NCBI RefSeq assembly: GCF_042677865.1
Contig: NZ_JBHUDD010000160.1
Location: 36,281 to 100,280, forward strand
Direction: 5' to 3'
Length of the DNA: 64,000 nucleotides
From: Lutimaribacter salitolerans
GTDB taxonomy: Bacteria; Pseudomonadota; Alphaproteobacteria; Rhodobacterales; Rhodobacteraceae
Positions 44,445 to 51,873 of this stretch are shown piece after piece (position 1 is the first letter of the stretch; each line of letters opens with the position of its first letter). Below the pieces are notes generated by a model. That model was given only the letters and a program-made list of their open reading frames with translations, searched no databases and had not been told where the DNA came from. The translations under genes and the position numbers were made by a program.

Positions 44445-44984
44445 TCAGTTGGCCGAGGCGGTCAGAATGGATTCGCCCCGTCCGCCCATCACCAGGGTCC
44501 ACCAGATCTTGCCGTTGCTTTCCTGATGCCAGGAAAACCCAAGGGTGGTCGCATCGGGGGATACGATGACGCGACGGGTGTCGGGCTGCTCCATCCAGGC
44601 GCCCAGCGTCTCAAGCTCGGTTTCGTAGGTTTCCGAGATGTTTTCGCCGATCAGCGTGCCGGAATATCCCGCGCGGCGCACCCGGTCGATCGGTGACGAC
44701 CCGTCCGACCCGAAATGCCAGGGGCGGTTCTGCACGGACATGTCGCGCGCATGCGTCGCTGCTGCTGCGGTCAGCTGCGCATTCAACTCGACCTCGGCCA
44801 CACCGGCGGCGCGGCGCAAGGCATTGACCGAGTCAAGCATACGGAACTGGATGCGTGACGTGTCGCCCGGACCGATTCGGTAAGCCCGCGGCAAAGGCTT
44901 GCCATCCGGGCCCAATGTGGGCGGGGCCGGGGCACAGGCCGCAAGGGCGAGGGAAAGGGAAACCAGTAGGGCTGCGATGCGCAT
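44445..44984 (-). CDS. CAP/SCP-domain lipoprotein
   Basis: 179 residues with a lipoprotein signal (MRIAALLVSLSLALAAC, lipobox LAAC) and a cysteine-rich-secretory/PR-1 (CAP) domain of the bacterial YkwD type. Recognisable parts are DSVNALRRAAGVAEVELNAQL, ATHARDMSVQNRPWHFGSDG, RVRRAGYSGTLIGENI and the final SWHQESNGKIWWTLVMG. Function of bacterial CAP proteins is poorly known; envelope or extracellular roles are assumed. The ATG at 44984 is preferred over a GTG four codons earlier. It lies between two L,D-transpeptidase genes, on the opposite strand. Confidence 0.88.
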   Translation of the reverse strand: MRIAALLVSLSLALAACAPAPPTLGPDGKPLPRAYRIGPGDTSRIQFRMLDSVNALRRAAGVAEVELNAQLTAAAATHARDMSVQNRPWHFGSDGSSPIDRVRRAGYSGTLIGENISETYETELETLGAWMEQPDTRRVIVSPDATTLGFSWHQESNGKIWWTLVMGGRGESILTASAN

Positions 44985-45113
44985 GGGTCTATCCACTGTT
45001 CTTTTTCTGTTTTTCCTGACTTATCCCGGCCAGAGCAGGCTTTCAAACCCACTTCGCCGTGAGTTGGCCGATTGACGCCTGTTTGATTTGCGACTGCGGC
45101 TTTCACGCCATAT

Positions 45114-45119
45114 TATAAT
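45114..45119 (+). promoter_or_regulatory. candidate -10 element TATAAT before the second L,D-transpeptidase gene
   Basis: A consensus TATAAT 35 bases before the ATG at 45155. No good -35 hexamer is found at 16-18 bases, so the promoter assignment is weak. Confidence 0.35.
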
Positions 45120-45154
45120 GTGTACAGTTACATAACTTCTTTGCGGAGACGATT

Positions 45155-45763
45155 ATGACCAAATTTTCGCTCAAGACCATGAACCGGCGGGCGTTTCTTG
45201 CCACCGGCACTGCCATGCTGGCCACGCCCGCCCTGGCGCAAAGCAGCGATGTGAATTCCGCCGAAACCGTCGAGGTAGAGCGCGACATCACCCAATCGGT
45301 ACGCCGCAACATCTCGAGTTTCCGGACTTTGGACTGGCGACCGTATTTTTCCAACCTGAACAACGGGGCGATTCTTGTCGATATCGACAGCCGCGCGCTG
45401 CACTATTGGTCTGACGATGGTGTGACATACAAGCTTTACCCTTCTTCCGTGCCCCTGACCGAGGATCTGACCCGCCGTGGCCGCACCAGCGTGACCCAAA
45501 AGGTCGAAGGCCCAAGCTGGCGACCAACCCCGGCCATGAAACAGCGTAACCCTGAGTGGCCCGATTTTGTTCCGCCGGGGCCGGACAATCCGCTGGGCAC
45601 ACATGCGCTGTACCTGTCCTGGACCTATTATCGCATCCATGGCACCCATGACACGCGCAAGATCGGGCGCCGCTCGTCGAACGGCTGCATCGGCCTGTAT
45701 AACGAGCATATTGCCGAGCTTTTCGCGATGTCCAAGGTGGGCACTCAGGTGTTGCTAATTTGA
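45155..45763 (+). CDS. exported L,D-transpeptidase (YkuD domain), twin-arginine-like signal
   Basis: 202 residues starting with an export signal containing MNRRAFLATGTAML and ending ATPALA; the RR pair followed by a hydrophobic stretch suggests Tat export, though the full Tat consensus is only partly met. The YkuD domain includes LVDIDSRALHYW, PGPDNPLGTHALYL and the catalytic IHGTHDTRKIGRRSSNGCIGL region with its cysteine. It follows the ErfK/SrfK-type HG...SNGCI pattern. Acts in the periplasm on peptidoglycan. Confidence 0.92.
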   Translation: MTKFSLKTMNRRAFLATGTAMLATPALAQSSDVNSAETVEVERDITQSVRRNISSFRTLDWRPYFSNLNNGAILVDIDSRALHYWSDDGVTYKLYPSSVPLTEDLTRRGRTSVTQKVEGPSWRPTPAMKQRNPEWPDFVPPGPDNPLGTHALYLSWTYYRIHGTHDTRKIGRRSSNGCIGLYNEHIAELFAMSKVGTQVLLI

Positions 45764-45907
45764 CGACATCGGGGCCAAACCGGTGTGGTGAAAGCAAAAC
45801 TGCGTTTGCCAAAGCGGGTTTTTGCTGGTTTATCAAAAGCCACGAGGTAAGTCTTGGGTGCTTGTCGACGCTTAATCGCGAGCGACAGCAAATATCTGGA
45901 GGATAGT

Positions 45908-46090
45908 ATGAAGAAACTCGCTCTGGCCGCTGCTCTGTCGGTCGCCGCAACCACCGCCTATGCCGGCAGCATGGCAGATCCCGTGATCGAAGCTCCGGTC
46001 ATCGTGGAAGAAACAGCCGGTTCGTCGGCTGGTGGCATTGCCATCCCCCTGCTGCTGCTGGCCGTTCTGGCCGTGGCTGCTTCGAGCTAA
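45908..46090 (+). CDS. small exported protein with C-terminal hydrophobic segment, function unknown
   Basis: 60-residue protein with a Sec-type signal (KKLALAAALSVAATTAYA), a short acidic middle (DPVIEAPVIVEETAGSS) and a C-terminal hydrophobic stretch AGGIAIPLLLLAVLAVAASS. The start is set by GGAGGA a few bases ahead. After signal cleavage only about 40 residues remain, most likely anchored in the inner membrane by the C-terminus. A strong terminator follows directly, so it is a discrete transcription unit or the end of one. No homologous family could be named from sequence alone. Confidence 0.7.
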   Translation: MKKLALAAALSVAATTAYAGSMADPVIEAPVIVEETAGSSAGGIAIPLLLLAVLAVAASS

Positions 46091-46115
46091 GTTCGAAACA
46101 CGCAGGTACCAAAAG

Positions 46116-46149
46116 AAGGCGGTGGAGTTTTCCACCGCCTTTTCTTTTG
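46116..46149 (+). terminator. strong intrinsic terminator
   Basis: AAGGCGGTGGA, loop GTTT, TCCACCGCCTT: eleven perfect base pairs followed by TTCTTTT. On the minus strand the stem is preceded by an A-rich side, giving AAAAG...CTTCTTTT, so it may work in both directions for the convergent subtilase gene. Confidence 0.9.
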
Positions 46150-46164
46150 TCTATCGCTATGCGG

Positions 46165-48231
46165 TCAAAGCCGTATCGCGGTGGCAGGCAGCAGTTTTGC
46201 CCCCAGCCGGGCATGGTGTTGCGCCCTGGCGATCTGGGTCTGTGGCTCGGCCCGCGCATTGTTCAGATGTGCCGGGCGGTCAATGAACCCCTCCCAGATA
46301 TCGCGCCCGGCAACCGCGTTCAGCACCAGGGCGCGGGTGACCTGCGGGCAGGCCGCGCTGGTGCCTGCCAGAGTGGCGCGCGTGCCTGACAGCACCCCGA
46401 TGCCACGCACGCCCGCGCGCAGCCTGCTGCGGTCGCTCGGGGCGCTGGCCTCGATCAACGGGGCCTCTGCGGCGGTGGCGCTGATCGGGCTGGCCCCGGA
46501 ATAGCGCGCTGGATAGCCGGTCAGCGCCTCGTATCCGGCAACCCGGGTGACGCAGGGGGCGGTCGCAATCGCGCTCAGCCCGCCATAGCCCCGGATCAGA
46601 TCCAGCCGCCCGTCATAGACCGCCCGTTCATCGGGCCGCGGCGGCGGTTCAAGATCCACCAGATAGCTTTGCTGCCCGCCCGTGCCCATCCGCACCGGGT
46701 CATCGTCACGCTGCACCCACAGTTTGATCGCCTGACCGGCGGGCAGCGGATTGGCCTGCGCCGTGCGGCTGATGTCCAGCGTCCAGCGACCGGCGGGGGC
46801 GGCGCGGTCCTGCCCCGGTTTGTGACAGGTGGGAAGCAGGGCGATCATCGCCCGCCATCGCGTGCCACGGTCCAGATCGGCGGACATCTGGCCGATGTTG
46901 CGGCCTGCCATCTCGATCTCGACAAAGCGGCGGGGGTCGCCGCCGGTCAGCGCGGGATCGGGGGTCATCAGCAGTTCGCCCCGACTGCTGAGGTGCCCAT
47001 GGGGCGGGATCAGGTCGATCTGGTATTGCGACGGGTCCATGCCGGGCGGAAACCAGATCTCCAGATAGCTGCATGTCTTGTCATCGGGCGGCACCTGCCA
47101 GCCCAGACGGCAGGCCCCGTTCCTCAGGCGCTGCTCGTCGATATGGGCATGCAGGTCCGCGTCAAACTCGTTGCCGGTGGGCATCAAGACATGGGTCAGC
47201 GGCTGGATCGCGCGCCGTGCGGTCACCATATGCGAAATCGCATCATCCAGCGCCGAACCGGCATCGTGCCGCCCCGCGTTCCAGCCATAGGACAGATTGA
47301 TGAACAGCGGCAGTTCCGCCGTCTCAGAGCCTGTTTGCGCCGCAATCCGCCGCGCACGGTCAAAGACATAGTGCAGCCCGGCCAGCAGGTAGGTTTCCTT
47401 GCCAAAGCCCGAGGTTTCCCATGAAATCGTATTGGGCAGTTCGACCGCGATGATCTGCACCTCATCGCCGATCGTGTCGGCCTGTATGCCCGGGCCGTTG
47501 CCCGCCGCCAGCCCCATCACCTGCGCGCCGTGGGAGGCGGCGCGCCGCATCAACCCGCCACGCCCGGACAGGCCGGGCAGCAGCGTGCCGGACTGGCGAT
47601 AGGCCTGCGCTTCGTTTCCACCGGCCTTCGCGCGCAGGGCGTCTATATCGCCGTTCACGATCTGGCGGCCAAAGGGCACGCTGTCGCGCGGCGAGGCCGG
47701 TGCCGATTGCAGCCAGCAGTGACTGATCCGCGTCCTGCCATGCGCGTCCAGAAACGCGCCGCCGGCAAAGGGGATGCCATCGTCGATCACGGCAACGATG
47801 GCCTTGGGCCGGGTGGCCGGGGGGGTCCATCCGTGCATTGCATCATCGGGGGCGTAATCCTCGACCCAGGCATCGGGGCGGATGGGGAAATTCACCCGAA
47901 AGCGGGTGTTTTCCAGATCAGACAGCAGTGCCGCAACCTTGCAATCCATCTGCGGGTCTGCCTCGTCGCCGATCAGGTGCTGAAAGGCAAAAGGCAGGAT
48001 CCGATGCGCCACATCCCCCGGTGCCCAGATCGGGGGCAGCCGGGCGGCCATGCCCGCCGGGTCAGGCAGGCAGTCGCCATACCCTTCCAGAAGCGCGGTG
48101 AAATATCCGCCCTTAGGGTCCAGATCGGGCGGAAAGGCAAAGGGTTGGCCAAGTTCCGGCGAGGTGATCCAGCGCTCGTAAGGGCCTGTGTAGCGGTCGA
48201 TCCGCTGATCCTCGGGGCGGGGGTGATACAT
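46165..48231 (-). CDS. subtilisin-like serine protease (S8 family)
   Basis: 688-residue protein with the subtilase triad D150 (VAVIDDGI), H234 (ASHGAQVMG) and S625 (AGTSAACPQV); the oxyanion asparagine is probably in MPTGNEFD. No export signal is seen, and 140 residues precede the catalytic domain. There is a large insertion between His and Ser with beta-rich sequence. It is the last gene of a leftward three-gene operon, three bases behind the PAP2-like gene. Possible substrates include the neighbouring Gly-Gly-Leu repeat protein (inference). Convergent with the small exported protein. Confidence 0.85.
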   Translation of the reverse strand: MYHPRPEDQRIDRYTGPYERWITSPELGQPFAFPPDLDPKGGYFTALLEGYGDCLPDPAGMAARLPPIWAPGDVAHRILPFAFQHLIGDEADPQMDCKVAALLSDLENTRFRVNFPIRPDAWVEDYAPDDAMHGWTPPATRPKAIVAVIDDGIPFAGGAFLDAHGRTRISHCWLQSAPASPRDSVPFGRQIVNGDIDALRAKAGGNEAQAYRQSGTLLPGLSGRGGLMRRAASHGAQVMGLAAGNGPGIQADTIGDEVQIIAVELPNTISWETSGFGKETYLLAGLHYVFDRARRIAAQTGSETAELPLFINLSYGWNAGRHDAGSALDDAISHMVTARRAIQPLTHVLMPTGNEFDADLHAHIDEQRLRNGACRLGWQVPPDDKTCSYLEIWFPPGMDPSQYQIDLIPPHGHLSSRGELLMTPDPALTGGDPRRFVEIEMAGRNIGQMSADLDRGTRWRAMIALLPTCHKPGQDRAAPAGRWTLDISRTAQANPLPAGQAIKLWVQRDDDPVRMGTGGQQSYLVDLEPPPRPDERAVYDGRLDLIRGYGGLSAIATAPCVTRVAGYEALTGYPARYSGASPISATAAEAPLIEASAPSDRSRLRAGVRGIGVLSGTRATLAGTSAACPQVTRALVLNAVAGRDIWEGFIDRPAHLNNARAEPQTQIARAQHHARLGAKLLPATAIRL

Positions 48232-48234
48232 GGC

Positions 48235-49362
48235 TCAGGCCCCCGCCGCCATGCCTTGGCGTTCCTTCATGACCTCGTCCCACAGCCATGCAAAGATCGG
48301 GCTGGTGTTGACCGCACAGTCGGCACCGGTGGTCAGGCCATGGTTCGCAGGATCATTGACCAGCGCGTAATCGGTGAAATCGGTATGTTCTGCAACATAG
48401 GACAGCGAAGGCGTTTCGATCTTCTGGCCACAGCGGCGCAGGATCGCCCGGCCCACGGCGATGCCGATGGCGGCCCCGGCCCAACTGTCGATCGGGTAAT
48501 GCACACCGGCAACGGTGCGATTGACCGCGATCCGCTCGGCCAGTCCCCGCAGCAAGGCGATGCGTGTGGCCTGATCCTTCATCGATCCCCACTGCTCGAC
48601 CACGTGGCCCAGCACGGTCATGGCGGCATAGGCCTCGGTCGCGTGGGCGCTGGGAAAGGCCCCGTGCCCGGGCGTGGCGATCATCGGCAGGATACGCCCG
48701 TCGATCTGATCGGGCCGCCGCACCGCCAGCGGATACTTGGCGATCATCGCGGTATGCGCGGCAACAACCTGCGTCACGGCCAGCAGTTCCAGCGTCTTTT
48801 TGTGCTGCGCGGTATGCAGGCCCAGGATCATCGCGAAATACGCGGTGGGAAAGCCAAGCTGCGAGGTGATCTCGACCGTGCGATCGGCGCGCAGATCGGC
48901 ATAATCGCGCACGATTGCAGCCTGTTTGGCCAGAATAGTGTCTGCCGGGCGGGCCAGCGTGACCATCGGCGCGCCGTCCATGCGGATTTTCACGGTTTCC
49001 GAGGCGGCGTTCGCATCCCAGTCCAGCCCCTTGACGAACTCGGTCAGGTAGAGCGAACCGCGCACCCAGTCCGCCCAGCGGGGCAGGTTGTTGGTGCTGT
49101 CGAAATCCATCAGATCGGCGGCCGGGGCCGGATCATGGCCCAGCAGGTGGGCCAGCCCTTCGGCCGTGGTTTGCAAGCCGACGGTGGTGGTCCCGTCATA
49201 GGCGCCCGAGGCCCCCAACCCGCCAAGGCCACCCAAGCCCCTCAAACCTCCAAGGCCGCCCAGACCTCCGAGGCCACCCAGACCTCCGAGCCCGCCAAGG
49301 CCCCCCAAACCACCCAGCCCCCCCAATCCGCCAAGGCCGCCCAATCCGCCATATTGTGACAT
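48235..49362 (-). CDS. PAP2/vanadium-haloperoxidase-like protein with (GGL)15 N-terminal repeat
   Basis: 375 residues. After MSQY come fifteen Gly-Gly-Leu triplets (residues 5-49; the thirteenth is RGL). The remainder has the PAP2 phosphatase/haloperoxidase triad: KYPLAVRRP (K-x6-RP), PSAHATEAYAAM and NRTVAGVHYPIDSWAG. The third motif has N in place of the usual S before R. Phosphatase and halogenation activity cannot be distinguished. No signal peptide or membrane helices are clear, so it is unlike typical lipid phosphatases. The ATG at 49362 is placed eight bases after GGAG. Middle gene of a three-gene operon. Confidence 0.82.
   Translation of the reverse strand: MSQYGGLGGLGGLGGLGGLGGLGGLGGLGGLGGLGGLGGLRGLGGLGGLGASGAYDGTTTVGLQTTAEGLAHLLGHDPAPAADLMDFDSTNNLPRWADWVRGSLYLTEFVKGLDWDANAASETVKIRMDGAPMVTLARPADTILAKQAAIVRDYADLRADRTVEITSQLGFPTAYFAMILGLHTAQHKKTLELLAVTQVVAAHTAMIAKYPLAVRRPDQIDGRILPMIATPGHGAFPSAHATEAYAAMTVLGHVVEQWGSMKDQATRIALLRGLAERIAVNRTVAGVHYPIDSWAGAAIGIAVGRAILRRCGQKIETPSLSYVAEHTDFTDYALVNDPANHGLTTGADCAVNTSPIFAWLWDEVMKERQGMAAGA
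49216..49350 (-). repeat. nine-base codon repeat encoding fifteen GGL-type triplets
   Basis: 135 bases of tandem triplet codons. The glycine and leucine codons vary between copies (for example GGN third bases change freely), while the amino acid pattern is held except for one RGL. A few longer blocks recur, indicating past unit duplication. Confidence 0.9.
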
Positions 49363-49381
49363 TTTCAAATCTCCCTGTGTG

Positions 49382-51022
49382 TCAAGTCACGCCTGCTGCG
49401 GTCAGCGCCTCGATCACGCGCTGACCTACATGATGTTTCGCCGACGGATGCGTGCGGCGATAAAATTCAAGGCTGAAATCCGGCTGCCGGCGCATAAGTT
49501 CTTGTGCCGTGACGCGCGCCTCGTCCGTCCGGCCCAGAAAATGCAGGGCGGTGGTGCGCACACGCAAGGTGGACAGGTGCCTGTCGTTCATCGTCAGTGA
49601 CCGGTCGGCAAATTCCAGCGCCTTTTCGTAATCCTCGGCGGCGACATAGGCGGAACTGGCCAGACTGTCATAGAAATAGCCGAACGGGTCGATGGGCGAC
49701 AGGTTGCGCGCGGTCTCGATCCCGCGCACGGCGGCCTTGCCGTCATCCTGAAACGCCATGAGCGTGCCGCGCAGAAGCCAAGACAGGCTTTCGTTCGGGT
49801 TCACCTCGAGCGCCATGTTGTACCGCTCTTCGGCCACCGACATGTCTTGCAGCAGGTTGTTGTGGGCAAACCCGTCGATGGTCAGGCCAAAGCTGGACTC
49901 GGGGTCGATGTCCAGCGCGCGGGCGGTGTTGTCCAGCGCCTTTTGGGTGTCATCCGCGGCATCCACGGTCCAGCCGTTGAACACGCTCAGGACGTACCAT
50001 TTGCCGATCCACGCGTGAATATCTGCTGCGTTCGGGGCCCGATTTGCGGCCTCGGTCAGCAATTCGCGGGATTTCAGGAAATCGCGCATCTGCCGCTTGT
50101 GCATCAGCGATACGCCCGCGATCAGCAGGTTGTGATCCTCGATCTGGGGCAGGGGGCGGTCGCGCACATAGGAAATCGCCACTTCGGCGATGGTGCGCCC
50201 GATCGCCTGAATCACGTTGGCCAGCCTGCCCTGCAACTGTTCGGAGAATGTGCTTTCGGGGCAGGCGATGTGCCGGTTCCACAGGATCGAGCCGGTGCGC
50301 GCATCGACGAAATCGAAATCGGCCACCAGTTCGGCGCCGACCCGCCGCAGGGTGCCCGCGATCAGGTAATCCACGTTCAGAGTTTCGCGCACGTCATCAA
50401 TGCTGAAGCTGCGTTGCGCCATTGCTCGGCTGCTGAGGTGTGAAATCACCGTCAGCAGGTTGGACCGCGACAGCGAGCGGCAGGCCTCTTCCGCGACCCA
50501 GTCGGCCAGAACGCGCAGGTTGGGGTCGTGGCCCATCACCTTCAAAGGCAGTGCCGTCATGCGCGGGCGGGGGCGGCCTGATTGCGCCTTGGGTGCGGCC
50601 CGAAACAGCGCGGCGACCTGCGACGGGTTCGCGCGAACCGTCTGGACCCAGTCGACAAACGTCCTTTCGCGGATGTTCAGGTCTTCCAGAAAGGCACCAT
50701 CGCCGGGCCCGCCCAGATAGGTCACATGCTCAAGATCCAGTTCGATATCACTGTTGGTGACGTGAAACAGGGTCGGAAAGTCATCGCCCAGGATGCTGCG
50801 CAGGTCAGACAGGGCGCGGCGCAGATTCTGATGCCCGGCGTCATAGGAGGTGTCGCCCCACAGCGTCTGTTGCAGGTAGGTGCGGGTGCGCCGTCCCAGT
50901 TGCGCGGTGGCCAGAATGGCGAAAAGTGCCCGATGTTTGGCCCCGCGAATTTCCTGCGGCTCGTCGCCCGCGATGCGGACGACGCAGGTTCCGAACAGGG
51001 AAATTTCCAGCCTAGCCGCCAC
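49382..51022 (-). CDS. SARP-like transcriptional regulator with TolB-like and TPR regions
   Basis: 546 residues. The N-terminal 100 residues fit a winged-helix DNA-binding domain of the OmpR/SARP type (LFGTCVVRIAGDEPQEI, QQTLWGDTSYDAGHQNLRRAL). Residues about 165-270 resemble the TolB-N-like region found with such regulators (LNVDYLIAGTLRRVGAEL, DARTGSILWNRH). The rest is a series of TPR-like helical pairs (ALDNTARALDIDPESS, RYNMALEVNPNESLSW, ALEFADRSLTMND). No receiver domain. GTG start behind AAGGAG. First gene of the operon with the PAP2-like and subtilase genes, so probably their activator (inference). Confidence 0.85.
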   Translation of the reverse strand: MAARLEISLFGTCVVRIAGDEPQEIRGAKHRALFAILATAQLGRRTRTYLQQTLWGDTSYDAGHQNLRRALSDLRSILGDDFPTLFHVTNSDIELDLEHVTYLGGPGDGAFLEDLNIRERTFVDWVQTVRANPSQVAALFRAAPKAQSGRPRPRMTALPLKVMGHDPNLRVLADWVAEEACRSLSRSNLLTVISHLSSRAMAQRSFSIDDVRETLNVDYLIAGTLRRVGAELVADFDFVDARTGSILWNRHIACPESTFSEQLQGRLANVIQAIGRTIAEVAISYVRDRPLPQIEDHNLLIAGVSLMHKRQMRDFLKSRELLTEAANRAPNAADIHAWIGKWYVLSVFNGWTVDAADDTQKALDNTARALDIDPESSFGLTIDGFAHNNLLQDMSVAEERYNMALEVNPNESLSWLLRGTLMAFQDDGKAAVRGIETARNLSPIDPFGYFYDSLASSAYVAAEDYEKALEFADRSLTMNDRHLSTLRVRTTALHFLGRTDEARVTAQELMRRQPDFSLEFYRRTHPSAKHHVGQRVIEALTAAGVT

Positions 51023-51157
51023 GTTACCACTCCTTACCCTGCGGAAACGTTACCTTGCAATCTCGTGCTTACCAAGCGCTTCACAGTTTATTCACGCCCG
51101 TCATTCCCCAGCGTCAACTAGGCTGGGGTCACACAGCAAAAACAAAAGGTCAAACCG

Positions 51158-51349
51158 ATGCTGGCGACATTGAATGACAGAAAAATCACCGATCTGATCG
51201 AATTTTACCGGCAGTGGCCGGAGATGAGACATCAGGCGCGGGCGTTACAGGCCCGGTCCGACATCGGTGAGGACGATAGGGAAATTCTGAAATGGATGAT
51301 CTGCGTGGTGGATCGCGTCGGCCCGTCCGACCTGAGCGAGGAGGTCTGA
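51158..51349 (+). CDS. small protein of unknown function
   Basis: 63 residues, charged and largely helical (NDRKITDLIEFYRQWPEM, QARSDIGEDDREILKWM), without signal peptide, membrane segment or cysteines suited to metal binding. An AAAGGT element lies before the ATG. The stop is two bases before the next gene's start, so the two are cotranscribed. It is divergent from the SARP-like regulator across 135 bases. I do not recognise its family. Confidence 0.65.
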   Translation: MLATLNDRKITDLIEFYRQWPEMRHQARALQARSDIGEDDREILKWMICVVDRVGPSDLSEEV

Positions 51350-51351
51350 AC

Positions 51352-51753
51352 ATGATCACGAACCTGAGACAAGGCAAATGGCTGCCGGTCGAGCCGGTAG
51401 GCTGGGTCCGCCGGGCCTATGGGCGCACCATCAAGTATGAATCCGAAGGTGGCACGCTGCGCACGACGACCAGCCGGTTGCAGGCCGATCATGGTCAGAT
51501 TTATCTGCAGCTTGAGGTGACGGGCCGGATGCTGGTGCAGGTGTTCTGCAACGATGCCCTGGTGTTCGAAGACCTTGTTGCCCATGGCGAGCTGGACACG
51601 TTCATCGATCTGCGGGCGGATCCGTTTGCTGACCGTGTCGAGGTCGAGCTGCATCTGATCCCGGCGACCTTCGGCAGCGTCAAGATCGCGCAGAACGTCA
51701 AGTTTGTCAGCGCCCGGCAGGTGGCCGAAATGTATCTGGCCACGGCGTCCTGA
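51352..51753 (+). CDS. protein of unknown function, beta-rich
   Basis: 133 residues with alternating hydrophobic pattern suggesting a beta-sandwich or barrel (GQIYLQLEVTGRMLVQVF, RVEVELHLIPATFGSVKIA). No signal peptide. The GAGGAGG preceding the ATG is very strong. Second gene of a pair with the 63-residue protein and followed 68 bases later by a strong terminator. No family recognised; its place opposite the regulator suggests a shared control region. Confidence 0.75.
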   Translation: MITNLRQGKWLPVEPVGWVRRAYGRTIKYESEGGTLRTTTSRLQADHGQIYLQLEVTGRMLVQVFCNDALVFEDLVAHGELDTFIDLRADPFADRVEVELHLIPATFGSVKIAQNVKFVSARQVAEMYLATAS

Positions 51754-51820
51754 TAGTTCGATTTTTACGAGTTCCGCGTTCGTCCTGACGCGTTTTGTTT
51801 ACCTCTTTCTCCCCGTGACT

Positions 51821-51856
51821 GCGCGGATGTGGCCTTGGCCCATCCGCGCTTTTTTT
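51821..51856 (+). terminator. strong intrinsic terminator
   Basis: GCGCGGATG...CATCCGCGC stem extended by an inner GGCC pair around TT, followed by seven T residues. It ends the two-gene unit before hemH, which is transcribed towards it. Confidence 0.9.
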
Positions 51857-51873
51857 GTCCGGATATCAAGAGG

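Noticed and set aside
49216..49350. CRISPR-like or minisatellite array
   Set aside because: Units are nine bases, contiguous, without spacers, and in frame within a gene; it is a codon repeat.
47530..49359. Open frame of 609 codons on the plus strand opposite the subtilase and PAP2-like genes
   Set aside because: Crosses the boundary of two good genes on the other strand and ends in a T/A/P/Q-rich tail that is simply the antisense of the GGL repeat.
51024..51073. Four TTACC motifs in the region before the SARP-like regulator, possible direct-repeat operator
   Set aside because: Spacings of 10, 16 and 19 bases are irregular and one copy is part of the regulator's own ribosome-binding site.
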